Notes: a model not told the origin generated them from the sequence alone. DNA of 64,000 nt from CAVUPF01 sp963803755 (GCA_963803755.1 CAWDNP010000003.1:62001-126000), one strand, 5' to 3'; shown: positions 9,632 to 18,755, numbered from the stretch's first letter. Numbers and translations are program-made.

Positions 9632-10798
9632 ATGGTCGAGTTGTCGCCAAGCTCAGAGACGACCGCCGAGGGCAGTCACCGGCGCGGCCGCTACAGGATC
9701 CTCCTCGGCATGGCGGCCGGGGTGGGGAAGACCTACCGGATGCTGCAGGAGGGCCACGCCGAGGCCGACGCCGGGCCGCGACGTGGTGATCGGCTATCTG
9801 GAGCCGCACGACCGCCCGGAGACGACCGACCGGCGCGCGGGCTGGAGGTGGTGCCGCGCCGCCGCGTCCCCTACCGCGACGTCGTCGTCGAGGAGATGGA
9901 CGTGACGGGGTGCTGCGCGCGCCCCCGAGCTGGCGCTGATCGACGAGCTCGCCCACACCAACCTCCCCGGCCTCGTCCACGCGAAGCGCTACGAGGACAT
10001 CGGCGAGGTGCTCGAGGCTGGGATCGACGTCTTCTCGACCGTCAACATCCAGCACCTCGAGTCGCTCAACGACCAGGTCGTCGAGCTGACCGGGGTGCGC
10101 GTGCGCGAGACGGTCCCCGATCGGTGCTCGGCTACGCCGACGAGGTCGTCCTCATCGACCTCACCCCGGAGGCGCTGGTCGCCCGCCTGCGCGCCGGCAA
10201 GATCTACCCCGGCGAGAACATCGACGCCGCCCTCAACAACTTCTTCCGGATCGAGAACCTCTCCGCGCTGCGCGAGGTCGGCCTGCGCCAGGTGGCCGAG
10301 GACGTCGAGTCCAAGCGCCTTGTCCTCACTGAGGGAGGGCAGGTGGGGACCCGCGAGGAGCGGGTCTCCGCCGATGCCCCGAAGGCGGTCGGCGAGCGGC
10401 TGCTCGCCCTCATCCGCCCCCAGCCCAGCTCCCAGCGCCTCGTCCGGCGCGCCTGGCGCTCGGCGCAGCGGCTCGGCACCGACCTCGACCTGCTCTGGGT
10501 GAAGCGGCCCGGTGAGCCGATCCAGGGTGAGGTAGAGCGGCAGGTGACGGCGCTGCGCCAGCTCGCCTCGGTGCTCGGCGCGTCCCTGCTGATCGAGGAG
10601 CACGACGACATGGTGGCGGCGGTGGCCCGTGTCGTCCGCGAGCGCGGCAGCACCTACATCATGGTCGGCGAGTCCCTGCCACGGCGTGGCCTCGCCCGCC
10701 TGCGCGAGCCGCTGCCGCAGCGGCTGATGCGCGCCACCCCGCCCGGCGTCGACGTGCGGATCGTCGCCAGCCGCAGCCTCAGGGAGGGGGAGGGATGA
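9632..10798 (+). CDS. kdpD: KdpD-like sensor, N-terminal part only, with compensating frameshifts
   Basis: Begins with the KdpD domain (LLGMAAGVGKTY, Walker A-like) and continues with an intact half, 'VVLIDLTPEALVARLRAG', NNFFRIENLSALRE and a USP-like domain ending VDVRIVASRSL. Between about 9775 and 10122 the expected KdpD text (DVVIGYLEPHDRPET, 'ELALIDELAHTNLPGLVHAK', DVFSTVNIQHLESLNDQVVEL) is split over other frames; at least four small indels that cancel out explain it. The product stops before any transmembrane or histidine-kinase domain and no kdpE is present, so this is a kinase-less 'short KdpD'. It follows kdpB by 30 bases and overlaps the next gene by 4. Confidence 0.75.
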   Translation: MVELSPSSETTAEGSHRRGRYRILLGMAAGVGKTYRMLQEGHAEADAGPRRGDRLSGAARPPGDDRPARGLEVVPRRRVPYRDVVVEEMDVTGCCARPRAGADRRARPHQPPRPRPREALRGHRRGARGWDRRLLDRQHPAPRVAQRPGRRADRGARARDGPRSVLGYADEVVLIDLTPEALVARLRAGKIYPGENIDAALNNFFRIENLSALREVGLRQVAEDVESKRLVLTEGGQVGTREERVSADAPKAVGERLLALIRPQPSSQRLVRRAWRSAQRLGTDLDLLWVKRPGEPIQGEVERQVTALRQLASVLGASLLIEEHDDMVAAVARVVRERGSTYIMVGESLPRRGLARLREPLPQRLMRATPPGVDVRIVASRSLREGEG

Positions 10799-11367
10799 TC
10801 GAGCATTTTCTCGTCGGCCTCGCCCTGTTGCTCGGCCTCGCCGGCGGCTATTTGATCGCCCGCTCGCGCCGCGGCGGCCGCCGCTCCGAGCGCCCCGACG
10901 CGGTCCACCAAATCCTCCTGCCCTTCACCGGCACAGAGATATCCCGCCGCGCCGTCGACGCCGCCCTTCGTCTCGCCCGGGCTGAGGGGGCGACGCTGAT
11001 GCCCGCCTACCTGGCGACCGTGCCGAAGCAACTGCCGCTGGAGTGCGCGATCCCCAACGAGGCCGCCAAGGCGATGCCGATGCTGGAGGCGATCGAGCAG
11101 CGGGCCGGCGCCCAGCGGGTACCGGTGGACGCCCGCGTCGAGCGGGGGCGCTCCTACCGCCATGCGCTTGAGCGGCTGCTAGAACGAGAGAGTTTCGACC
11201 GCGTCGTCGTGCCGGCGACCGCCGCCGGGCGCACCGGGTTCTCCGGCGACGACCTCGTTTGGCTGCTGCAGAAGGCGCCGGCCGAGGTGTTGATCCTGCG
11301 CCCCGGCCCCGAGGACGACCGCGTCGTCACCGCCAACGCCAACGGCAACGGCAACGGGCGCTCCTGA
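10795..11367 (+). CDS. Membrane-anchored universal stress (USP-like) protein
   Basis: 190 residues: one N-terminal membrane helix (FLVGLALLLGLAGGYLIA) followed by a UspA-like alpha/beta domain beginning HQILLPFTGTEISRRAVDAA and ending APAEVLILRPG. A low-complexity NANGNGNGRS tail closes it. The ATG overlaps the kdpD stop (ATGA), so it belongs to the kdp operon. The glycine-rich nucleotide motif is weak, so ATP binding is doubtful. It may supply, in trans, a sensing domain fused to KdpD in other species; that is inference from position. Confidence 0.7.
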   Translation: MIEHFLVGLALLLGLAGGYLIARSRRGGRRSERPDAVHQILLPFTGTEISRRAVDAALRLARAEGATLMPAYLATVPKQLPLECAIPNEAAKAMPMLEAIEQRAGAQRVPVDARVERGRSYRHALERLLERESFDRVVVPATAAGRTGFSGDDLVWLLQKAPAEVLILRPGPEDDRVVTANANGNGNGRS

Positions 11368-11382
11368 GCGGCGCCCTGCTCA

Positions 11383-12090
11383 TTACTTCTCGGCCGCCCG
11401 CTCCAGCGTCTCGCGCAGGTTCTCGCCGCGCAATGGCCTGTCGTGCCCCGCACAGAGGACCTTCGGTTCCAGCGCTGCCAGCCGGCGCACCGACTCCTTC
11501 GCCTTCGCGTGGTCCCAGGCCCAGGCCGGATGAGGGACGCTCGCCTCGCCCTTGGGCAGCGGTTTGAGCCGCGCGGAGTCGACCAGGTAAACGACGTCGC
11601 TGACGATTGCCACCCGGTCGTCCTCCCGCCACAGCCCGATCAGCCCGGGCGCGTGGCCGGGAAAGTGGATGACCTGGAAGCCGGCCACCTCCTCGCCCTC
11701 GATCACCGTCGCCGCGATCTTCACTGCGCTGCCGTCCCAGCGGCGCAGCAGGAACGGATAGATCCAGCGCACCGGCGCCACCGGCAGCTGGGAGAGATCC
11801 ATGTACGGGGCGATCGCGACATCGCCTTCGGCGTCGGTGACTTCGTCGGGATGGCAGTGGACCGGTGCGCCCAGGTACGGCGCGGTTCCGCGGTGGTCGG
11901 CGTGGGAGTGCCCGAGCCCGCTTCACCCCGCCCAGCCGCTCCCCGTCGTCTTCGCCGCCTTCGTCATTCTCTTCGTCCCGGCATCGAACTGCACCACCCC
12001 TCCCTCATCCTCTAGGAAGTAGACGTTCATCGCGCCGCGCAGGTCTCCTCGCAGCAGCCAAACGCCGTCTGCGACCTTCTCTTCCTCCAT
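11383..12090 (-). CDS. MBL-fold metallo-hydrolase, disrupted by an in-frame stop
   Basis: The reading starts at ATG 12090 (MEEEKVADGVWLLRGDLRG, then MNVYFLEDEGGVVQFDAG), meets a TGA right after GSGWAG near 11923, and continues in the same frame with the metal-binding motif GHSHADHRGT, PVHCHPDEV, VIHFPGHAPG and a C-terminal CAGHDRPL. These are the zinc ligands of glyoxalase-II-like metallo-beta-lactamase-fold hydrolases. Text expected between (…KRVVLGHSH) seems shortened by a few bases, so a small indel is probable. The downstream part alone (from 11802) lacks HxHxDH and could not be active. The substrate is unknown. Confidence 0.6.
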
Positions 12091-12116
12091 CGCGCCCTGA
12101 GTTTAGTCTTGCCTCT

Positions 12117-12266
12117 ATGCCTGGGCTGTGGAAGTTCGGATTGGCGGTGCTGGTTGTCTGTCTGGTCGCCTCGATGGCGATCGCGATCGTGCGGCTGGTG
12201 ACCACGCCGACGGAAATCCTCGGCGCCGGCTTCCACGATTGGCATGGGCATCGACTGTCGCGTTAG
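12117..12266 (+). CDS. Small single-pass membrane protein
   Basis: 49 residues starting MPGLWKFGLAVLVVCLVASM with one strong hydrophobic helix and a short tail rich in His and Arg. It lies between the divergent metallo-hydrolase and the universal stress protein, 39 bases before the latter. A -10-like TTTAGT/TAGTCT sits 7-9 bases before the ATG. No family recognised; it is supported only by the clean helix and the promoter-like sequence. Confidence 0.35.
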   Translation: MPGLWKFGLAVLVVCLVASMAIAIVRLVTTPTEILGAGFHDWHGHRLSR

Positions 12267-12305
12267 TATCGGCCGCGTTCAGCGACCGAGCAGAGGAGGC
12301 GGGGC

Positions 12306-12749
12306 GTGTTCACTCGCATTGTGGTTGGGACCGATGGCTCTGAGACCGCCGCCGAGGCGGTTCGACAGGCCGCCGACCTCGCCAAGCTCTCCGGCGCCCA
12401 GCTCAGCATAGTCAGCGCTTATGCGCCGGTGCCGAAACGGCGTATCGAGGGGGAGCGCCAGGACGCTCCGCCCGACGTCCACTACGAGATCGGCCCGCGC
12501 GAGGACGTCAACCTGATCCTCGACGCCGCCGCCGCCGCGGCCAAGAACGAGGGGGTGGAGGTTCAGATCCACCCGGTGGAGGGCGACCCCGCCGAGGCCA
12601 TTCTCAATGTCGCCGAAGAGACCAATGCCGACTTGATCGTGGTGGGCAACAAGGGGATGACCGGCGCCCGCCGCTTCCTCCTGGGTAGTGTCCCCAACAA
12701 CGTCTCCCATCACGCTCCCTGTAGCGTGATTATCGTCCGCACTACCTAA
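12306..12749 (+). CDS. Universal stress protein (UspA family)
   Basis: Stand-alone 147-residue Usp domain: 'FTRIVVGTDGSETAAEAVRQ' at the start and the ATP-binding signature VVGNKGMTGARRFLLGSV near the end (G-x2-G-x9-G-S type), so an ATP-binding cytoplasmic stress protein is likely. It starts GTG with GAGGAGG about 7 bases upstream, one of the clearer ribosome sites here. Its stop region overlaps by 4 bases the end of the convergent subtilase gene. The precise stress role is not shown by sequence. Confidence 0.88.
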   Translation: MFTRIVVGTDGSETAAEAVRQAADLAKLSGAQLSIVSAYAPVPKRRIEGERQDAPPDVHYEIGPREDVNLILDAAAAAAKNEGVEVQIHPVEGDPAEAILNVAEETNADLIVVGNKGMTGARRFLLGSVPNNVSHHAPCSVIIVRTT

Positions 12750-14122
12750 GGACTGGGCGGGGGCAACGTAGCTTTTGCGGCGTCGATCAGCCCGGCACCT
12801 TGCTCTGTCGCCGGCAGGCCAATGCTGCGGGCGGTGTCTTTCAGCCGTTGCGTCACCCGGCGGTCCAGCGACCGCGGTGACACCTTCCCCAGCACGCCGC
12901 TGGCGATCACCATCGCTGCCACGCCGGAGACGTGCGCAGCTGCCATCGAAGTGCCGACATAGTCGCCCGGTATCCCGAAGGCCGGGTTGCCGCGGCTTTT
13001 CAGGGTGACTTGGTAGATCGGCGCCGAGAGGATCGACGGGCACCCGGCGATCGGCATGCCTCCGCCCGGCGCCACCACGTCGACGCCTTCGCCCGCCAGC
13101 GAGTAGTCGCCCAGGCAGCCACCCTCGGTGGTGCCGCCGACTCCGATCACCCCGGCCTCGGTGGCGGGCGGCGACACGCAGGTCTCCGAGCCGAGGTTGC
13201 CGACCGAGGCCACCAAGACGACGCCCTTCTGGGCGGCGAGTCGCAGCGCTTCGTCCACCCCCGGCACCTTCTTGCCGCAGCCGAAGTTAAAGCTCATGTT
13301 GATCACCTGCGCGCCGTGCTGGGTGGCGAAGCGGATACCCTTGGCGATGTTGCTCGCCTGACCTTCACCGCGTGAGTTGAGAACCTGCACCGGCATCAGC
13401 TTTGCCTTGTAGGCGAGGCCGGTCAGCCCGACGCCGTTGTTGGTCTCCTCCGCGATTGTGCTGGCGACGTGTGTGCCGTGACCGTTGATGTCGACCGGGC
13501 GCCGGTTGTTCTGGACGAAGTTGTAGCCGGGTACGAACTGCTGGGCGGAGAAGTCGGGGCTGCGCATGAGGCGAGGCCCGCCTGGGAGGCTCAAGTTACG
13601 GTAGGCGATGCCGGTGTCGAGGACGGCGACGGTCACCCCCCTCGCTCCCGGTCGCCCCGCGGCGATCAGGTTCCGCCAAGCGCCGACCGCGTTGATGCCG
13701 CCAGGGGAGGTGGGGACGCCGGGGGTTCCCGGTGACCAGGGCAGGAAGTTCCACTGCCGCATCACCCAGTGGCCTGCCAGGTTCGGAGCGAGCGGGAGTT
13801 CACCGGTGCTAGTTGGGATCGCGCCGGTGTCGTCGGGGACGAAGAGGGAGGCGGTTGCGGTGTAATTCGGCTCTGCGTAGACGACCTTCGGGCTGTGGCG
13901 CAGCGCCGTCGCCGCCTCTTGTGCTCCGATCTGAGGCGGCAGCGGCACCGCCCGACCGAACCGCTCGCCTGCGAACTTGACGACCACCTGGTGGGCGGCG
14001 AAGCTCCGCGCTGGGGCGACCCCGATCCTGATCGCGGCGCCGACAGGCGCGGTGGCTGCGGCGAGCGCGCTGAGCGCCGCGAGCAGGGCCGCTGCGGTGA
14101 GGGTCGGGAAGCGTCTTTTCAT
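12746..14122 (-). CDS. Secreted subtilisin-like serine protease (S8 family)
   Basis: 458 residues. A signal peptide (MKRRFPTLTAAALLAALSAL then AAATAPVGAA) leads to a short I9-like propeptide (HQVVVKF…VVYAEPNY) and the catalytic domain: Asp169 in VAVLDTGIAY, His215 in NGHGTHVAS, oxyanion Asn309 in ASVGN and Ser392 in GTSMAAAHVSG. All four residues are present, so an active extracellular or envelope protease is expected. The start at 14122 places Arg-rich residues directly before the hydrophobic core; upstream in-frame codons would enter the tadA promoter. No C-terminal anchor is visible. Confidence 0.9.
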   Translation of the reverse strand: MKRRFPTLTAAALLAALSALAAATAPVGAAIRIGVAPARSFAAHQVVVKFAGERFGRAVPLPPQIGAQEAATALRHSPKVVYAEPNYTATASLFVPDDTGAIPTSTGELPLAPNLAGHWVMRQWNFLPWSPGTPGVPTSPGGINAVGAWRNLIAAGRPGARGVTVAVLDTGIAYRNLSLPGGPRLMRSPDFSAQQFVPGYNFVQNNRRPVDINGHGTHVASTIAEETNNGVGLTGLAYKAKLMPVQVLNSRGEGQASNIAKGIRFATQHGAQVINMSFNFGCGKKVPGVDEALRLAAQKGVVLVASVGNLGSETCVSPPATEAGVIGVGGTTEGGCLGDYSLAGEGVDVVAPGGGMPIAGCPSILSAPIYQVTLKSRGNPAFGIPGDYVGTSMAAAHVSGVAAMVIASGVLGKVSPRSLDRRVTQRLKDTARSIGLPATEQGAGLIDAAKATLPPPSP

Positions 14123-14216
14123 GTGCCTGTGCTCGTTGGAATCCCTGCATTCGCACGAGCACTCCCCTAACACCGGCCCGCTGGCGAAGTTGTAGGTCGC
14201 ACATACTCCTCGATGG

Positions 14217-14684
14217 ATGGACGCCAGCGTTTTAACACCAGAGCACGCCCGCCTGATGGGCCTTGCGATCGAGCGGGCGCGCGAGGCCGGGCGACACGGC
14301 GACGTGCCGATCGGCGCCGTCGTCGCCCGCGAAGGAGAGCCGATCGCGGCCGCCGGCAACGAGCGCGAGCTGCGCCGTGACCCCACCGCCCACGCCGAGA
14401 TTCTCGCGATTCGCGCCGCCGCCGAGGCGCTGGGTGGCTGGCGCCTGCCGGGGACGACGCTCTACGTCACCCTCGAGCCCTGCGCGATGTGCGCCGGGGC
14501 GATCATCCTTGCCCGCATCCCCGCAGTCATATTCGGCGCCCCAGACCCGAAGGCAGGCGCAGTCGGGAGCGTCCTCGATGTCCTCTCCGAGCCGGCCCTG
14601 AACCACCGCCCGCAGGTGAGCGGGGGGATGATGACGGAGGAGTGCGCCGCCTTGCTTCGCGATTTCTTTAAGTCGCGTCGTTGA
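14217..14684 (+). CDS. tadA: tRNA-specific adenosine deaminase
   Basis: Deaminates A34 of tRNA-Arg(ACG) to inosine. The 155-residue protein has the zinc site H59-A-E61 (Glu61 proton shuttle) and P88-C89-x-x-C92, and the family ending 'EECAALLRDFFKSRR'. It starts at ATG 14217; a CATACT box 9 bases upstream suggests a leaderless or near-leaderless transcript. The gene ends 2 bases before a convergent tRNA-Ser gene, a common arrangement in related genomes. Confidence 0.92.
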   Translation: MDASVLTPEHARLMGLAIERAREAGRHGDVPIGAVVAREGEPIAAAGNERELRRDPTAHAEILAIRAAAEALGGWRLPGTTLYVTLEPCAMCAGAIILARIPAVIFGAPDPKAGAVGSVLDVLSEPALNHRPQVSGGMMTEECAALLRDFFKSRR

Positions 14685-14685
14685 G

Positions 14686-14775
14686 CGGAGAGGGTGGGAT
14701 TCGAACCCACGAGGCGGGTTAACCCCGCCCACGCGATTTCCAGTCGCGCTCCTTAAGCCACTCGGACACCTCTCC
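14686..14775 (-). tRNA. tRNA-Ser (anticodon GGA)
   Basis: Class II tRNA with acceptor arms GGAGAGG and CCTCTCC, D-loop TCCGAGTGGCTTAAGG, anticodon stem-loop CGCGA-CTGGAAA-TCGCG, a long variable arm (GGGCGGGGTT…CCCCGCC) and T-arm GTGGGTTCGAATCCCAC. CCA is not encoded. Confidence 0.95.
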
Positions 14776-14821
14776 AGGGACGCCTGAAGCCTAGCTTGGC
14801 ACTTGCCGCCTGGGTGGCCGC

Positions 14822-16756
14822 TCAGGCGGCCGCGACCTGTTCCAGTCCGGTGGCTCCGATCGGAATTACGATCGAGTTGGCCTCCAGAGTAGGAGCCTTC
14901 GCGGGGCGGTGGCCGCGCAGTCTCTCATGGCTGCAGACCACGTAGCACCACTCCATCAGGCGCATCCGCGAGTGCCGGTCGATTTCGGTGATCGTGGCTC
15001 CGATCAGGGATTGCCCCTCGACCTCCCGACAGGAGCACACCTCCACCTGGGCCGTGACTTCATGCGGCTCACCCGCTGAGTCGTGCAGGTCAAGAAGTAC
15101 GGTCGGCTGCGAGCCGATCTCCAGCGGGGTGTCCATCACCAGGCCGATGCCCGCGGCGCTGGCGTCGACGAGGCGGCCGGCGACGTGGCCCTCGTCTGAG
15201 AAGCAGTGGGCGGGAGCGTCGCCCTCGAAGCGGTAGACAAGCCGGCGCTGGCGCCGGCTCCCGACCGCGAGCAGCGTGCGCAGCATCCGGCGCAGCTCGA
15301 TCAGGCTGAGCAGCGGGACGATGATCGCGGCTATGCCCGGCAGAGCGGGGAGCGTGTCGATCCCGGCGAGGTCGAGCAGGCGCAACACGGTCCCGGCGGC
15401 GACCAGCGCCGTGAATGCGAGTACCAGGCGCAGCTTGAGCACCGCGTGAAGGCCGCCGCCTCCGGTGCCCTGCTTCGGCGTCACCTTGAAGGCGGTTCGG
15501 CCCGGGCGGACCGCGCAGCGCAAGGCCCGGGTGTAGATCTCCATCGTCAGCAGCTCGTAGTGCGCGGTCTCGCCGATTCGCATGTAGCCGCGCGTCAGAG
15601 CCGAGCCGGCGCACAGGTTGAGGGACACCGAGGGCAGCCAGAGGGCCGCGAGCGCCACCACGCTGATCTTCATCGGCAAGTCCCCGGTCCACAGCACCAG
15701 TCCCAGGGTCGCCAGCAGGAGCAGCCGCATCGGTGGCGCCAGGTAGGCGGCGAGGCTGACGAAGTAGGAGAGGCGCTGCAGCGGACGCAGCTCGCGGGCG
15801 CGCAGTGGCGACTCCGGCAGGGTGAAGACGGCGAGGTTTCCGCGTGCCCAGCGATCGCGCTGCATCAGATAGCCGTCGAGGTTGTGCGGCGCGAGCCCCT
15901 GCACCAGCACCTCGTCGTGGTAGCGGCTCTCCCAGCCGTGGCGCTGGAGGCGGATCGTCGTGTGGAAGTCCTCGGCGATCGTCTCGGTGGCGACGCCGCC
16001 GATCTCCAGCAGCGCCTCGCGGCGAATCAGCGCCGACGAGCCGCACCAGTAGGCGGCATCGTGGCGATCCTTGCCGGGACAGACGACTCGGTAAAACAGC
16101 GACTGCTCGTGGCGACCGACCACGTAGTGCTGAACCGAGTCGTGATTGAAGAAGTCGTGCGGGCTCTGGACCAGCGCCATCCGCTTATCGTCGAAGTAGC
16201 CAACCATCGCGTCGAGCGCGTCCGGCATCGGCACATGGTCGGCGTCGAGCATCAGAACCAGCTCGCCGTCGGTGCGCCTCAGCGCCGCGTTGATGTTGCC
16301 GGCCTTGGCATGGGAGTTGTCGGGGCGGGACAGGTAGCGGGCGCCCGCCAGCTCGGCCAGCTCTCGCATCTCCGGGCGCCGCCCGTCGTCCAATAGCCAG
16401 GTGGTGTGGGGGTAGGTGAGGGCGCGGCAGCCGGCCAGGGTCGCCAACACCACCTCGACCGGCTCGTCATAGGTGCAGACATAGACGTCGATCTTGCGCC
16501 CGGGCGTCGCGGGCGGTCGCTTGGTGGGCGGGCGCGACCAGGAAAACCAGGCCAACGTGCCCAACGCCCGTAGGCCGTAGATCTCCGTGACCAGCAGCAT
16601 TACGAAGGCGACCGGGTCGGCGCCCTGGCCGCTCCAGCCGATCCGCCAGGTCAGGTAGCCGACCCCCCAGATCAACGCCACCACGGCGAGCGTCCGCAGC
16701 AGCGGCGGATGGCGGTCGAAGAACCGTCCCATTCGAGTCTGCTCGTTGCTCTGCAT
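14822..16756 (-). CDS. Cellulose-synthase-like GT2 glycosyltransferase with PilZ domain
   Basis: Processive polysaccharide synthase in the inner membrane, 645 residues. Two N-terminal helices (about 20-62) precede a GT-A domain with DD at 123-124, DAD at 171-173, AED at 261-263 (in place of TED) and QRDRW at 299-303, the Q(Q/R)xRW motif of BcsA-type enzymes. Further helices follow (about 325-500) and then a PilZ-type domain beginning RRQRRLVYRFEGDAPAH, suggesting activation by cyclic-di-GMP. I chose ATG 16756; longer starts run into the tRNA-Ser gene upstream. No bcsB-like partner is adjacent, so the polymer may be cellulose or another beta-glucan. Confidence 0.87.
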   Translation of the reverse strand: MQSNEQTRMGRFFDRHPPLLRTLAVVALIWGVGYLTWRIGWSGQGADPVAFVMLLVTEIYGLRALGTLAWFSWSRPPTKRPPATPGRKIDVYVCTYDEPVEVVLATLAGCRALTYPHTTWLLDDGRRPEMRELAELAGARYLSRPDNSHAKAGNINAALRRTDGELVLMLDADHVPMPDALDAMVGYFDDKRMALVQSPHDFFNHDSVQHYVVGRHEQSLFYRVVCPGKDRHDAAYWCGSSALIRREALLEIGGVATETIAEDFHTTIRLQRHGWESRYHDEVLVQGLAPHNLDGYLMQRDRWARGNLAVFTLPESPLRARELRPLQRLSYFVSLAAYLAPPMRLLLLATLGLVLWTGDLPMKISVVALAALWLPSVSLNLCAGSALTRGYMRIGETAHYELLTMEIYTRALRCAVRPGRTAFKVTPKQGTGGGGLHAVLKLRLVLAFTALVAAGTVLRLLDLAGIDTLPALPGIAAIIVPLLSLIELRRMLRTLLAVGSRRQRRLVYRFEGDAPAHCFSDEGHVAGRLVDASAAGIGLVMDTPLEIGSQPTVLLDLHDSAGEPHEVTAQVEVCSCREVEGQSLIGATITEIDRHSRMRLMEWCYVVCSHERLRGHRPAKAPTLEANSIVIPIGATGLEQVAAA

Positions 16757-16871
16757 CGCGCTTTGATCGGGCGCTCCGGCCCGCGCCTTGAGCTCTGGAA
16801 CGCGACTGCCACGCCAGCCCGTCTCGCTCGATCTCCCCCCGACCGTAGAATTCACTCTCTGGTCGAGTCCC

Positions 16872-16960
16872 GGAGGGGTGCCGGAGCGGTTGAACGGGGC
16901 GGTCTCGAAAACCGTTGGCCGTCGCAAGGCGGCTCGTGGGTTCGAATCCCACCCCCTCCG
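16872..16960 (+). tRNA. tRNA-Ser (anticodon CGA)
   Basis: Class II tRNA: acceptor GGAGGGG / CCCCTCC, anticodon loop CTCGAAA within GCGGT…ACCGT, variable arm TGGCCGTCGCAAGGCGGC, T-arm GTGGGTTCGAATCCCAC. CCA is not encoded. It is divergent from the glycosyltransferase gene. Confidence 0.95.
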
Positions 16961-17263
16961 CTTTGTGGTGCGGAATCCGCGGTCCCCAAGCGGGACCACG
17001 TGTGGTGCTCCTAATGCCAGCGGGCTTGATCGTGTTGTTGGTCAACACCGCTCAAGACCGCTTGGGTTGGGCGGGCCGATCGCAATCCAATCACACAGGC
17101 GCGCGCTTGCGCTCCCGCATGTGAAACAGCAGCAATGGGCGCCGCTCTGAAGCGCTGCACCGGAGCAGCCGAGGCGGCTTCTTTCGTCACGCTGTCGCGG
17201 CGCCGAAGCAGGCTTCGAGGGGGCCCCCTCCTGCTGTGCTCGCTGGAATCTTCATCGCTCGTC
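16961..17263. other. Gap between tRNA-Ser and the MFS gene
   Basis: About 300 bases without a convincing gene. Around 16980-16997 an inverted repeat GGTCCC…GGGACC could form a short hairpin just after the tRNA and may end its transcript. The rest shows no coding signal that I trust. Confidence 0.4.
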
Positions 17264-18721
17264 TCAAGTGCCAAGCGGCTCCACTGCTGGCTCTGCGACC
17301 GTCCCGGCGCGACTGATTCTTGCCTTCGGCCCTTCCGCTCGCAGGAGCACGATGCAAGGGATCAGCGATAGCGCAGCGATCCCAAGCGACCACCAGTAGG
17401 CGGTGTCAAAGGCGCTCGCGAGCGCCGCCGAGGAGTGTGCGTGAGCTGCGGCACGCTGGAGCACCACCGCGAGCACGGCCGTGCCGATTGCTCCCCCCAG
17501 ACGCTGCAACACGTTCATCTGCGGTGTCGCGTCTGAGAGCTGGTCTGTGCGCAGCGCAGCGAAGGCGGCGGTCATGGTTGGCATGAACGACAGGCCGATG
17601 CCCAAGCCACGCAATGCGAGCACGAGGGAGATCGCAAGGATCGAGGTATGGGAGCCGACGAATGCGAGCGGGATCGTGCTCACGCACAGGATCGAAACCC
17701 CCACGATCGCCACATGACCCGCGCCAAAACGTTGCGTCAGTCGGCCGTTGAAGGGTCCAACCGCCAGCATTCCGAGCCCCTGGGGGCCGACGAGCAGGCC
17801 GGTGGCGATCACGCTCTCACCGCGCACCTGTTGGTAATAGAGCGGAACGAGGATCATCGCTCCGAAGAGTGCAGCGCCCAGGCCGAACGTAGTGAGCGAT
17901 GCGGCGCCGAACACACGGTTGGCATACAGGCTTACATCGAGCAGCGGGCGCTCGACTCGCAGCGCGTGCCAGACGAAGCCGACCGACAGAGCGATCCCGA
18001 TCAGGATCGGCCAGATGACCGTCGGCGCCGTGAAGCTTCCCCGCGTGGCGATCTCAGCCAGGCCGTACACGATCAAGGGCATGCTTGTTGCGAGCAGCAC
18101 CAGTCCAATCGTGTCCAACTTCCCAGGCTCGCCGAGCTTGGATTCCGGCAGCATTCGCACCCCGAGGAGGACCGCGACGATCCCGATCGGGACGTTGACG
18201 AAGAAGATCCATGACCAGTGAAAGCCCTGGAGGATCAGCCCGCCGACCACCGGGCCGAGGATCGGGGCGAGCATTGCCGGCATCACCACGACACCCATCA
18301 CACGGCCCATCCGTTTAGGTCCGGCCACCTCGGCCATGATCATCTGGGCGACCGGCATGATCATCCCGCCGCCGACTCCCTGCAGCACGCGGAAGAGGAT
18401 CAGCGAGGTGCTCGAGCTCGCCAGGCCGCATAGCGTCGAGCCGAGCGTGAACAAAACGACCGAGATCAGGTACACGCGCTTGGCCCCGAAGCGCCGGGCA
18501 GCCCAGCCGGTGATCGGGATCACCGCCGCCAGCGCCAGCAGGTAGCCGGTGATCACCCACTGGATCTGCGATATCGGGCTGTGCAGATCCCGTCCCAGCG
18601 TGTCCAGCGCTACGTTGACAATCGTCGTGTCGAGGATCGACATGATCATCCCCAGGATCACGACGCCCGCAATCCGCCAGACGTAGGGCTCGATGCGATC
18701 GGCGACGGAGGCCTCAGACAT
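17264..18721 (-). CDS. MFS multidrug efflux transporter (DHA2, EmrB/QacA-like)
   Basis: 485 residues with about 14 hydrophobic segments. It opens with 'ILGMIMSILDTTIVNVALDT', the DHA2 motif D1, then WVITGYLLALAAVIPITGW, motif A-like GWAARRFGAKRVY, and motif C 'MLAPILGPVVGGLIL'. These proton-driven pumps export drugs or lipids. Upstream lie two copies of CCTAGAC that may bind a repressor. The gene reads away from the metallo-hydrolase and MarR genes on the same strand, about 80 bases after the former, and may be cotranscribed with them. Confidence 0.88.
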   Translation of the reverse strand: MSEASVADRIEPYVWRIAGVVILGMIMSILDTTIVNVALDTLGRDLHSPISQIQWVITGYLLALAAVIPITGWAARRFGAKRVYLISVVLFTLGSTLCGLASSSTSLILFRVLQGVGGGMIMPVAQMIMAEVAGPKRMGRVMGVVVMPAMLAPILGPVVGGLILQGFHWSWIFFVNVPIGIVAVLLGVRMLPESKLGEPGKLDTIGLVLLATSMPLIVYGLAEIATRGSFTAPTVIWPILIGIALSVGFVWHALRVERPLLDVSLYANRVFGAASLTTFGLGAALFGAMILVPLYYQQVRGESVIATGLLVGPQGLGMLAVGPFNGRLTQRFGAGHVAIVGVSILCVSTIPLAFVGSHTSILAISLVLALRGLGIGLSFMPTMTAAFAALRTDQLSDATPQMNVLQRLGGAIGTAVLAVVLQRAAAHAHSSAALASAFDTAYWWSLGIAALSLIPCIVLLRAEGPKARISRAGTVAEPAVEPLGT

Positions 18722-18733
18722 TCGGCAATAAAA

Positions 18734-18755
18734 GTCTAGGTATCGAATGTCTAGG
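18734..18755 (-). promoter_or_regulatory. Direct repeat CCTAGAC upstream of the MFS gene
   Basis: Read on the minus strand, CCTAGAC occurs twice, 15 bases apart (18755-18749 and 18740-18734), starting 13 bases before the MFS ATG. The placement suits an operator overlapping the promoter. The cognate regulator is unknown; the MarR protein nearby is one candidate. Confidence 0.35.

Noticed and set aside
11340..11366. AACGGC repeats at the end of the USP-like gene as a tandem repeat or CRISPR-like array
   Set aside because: Only a few hexamer copies inside a coding tail (NANGNGNG); no spacers. No CRISPR array was found anywhere in the window.
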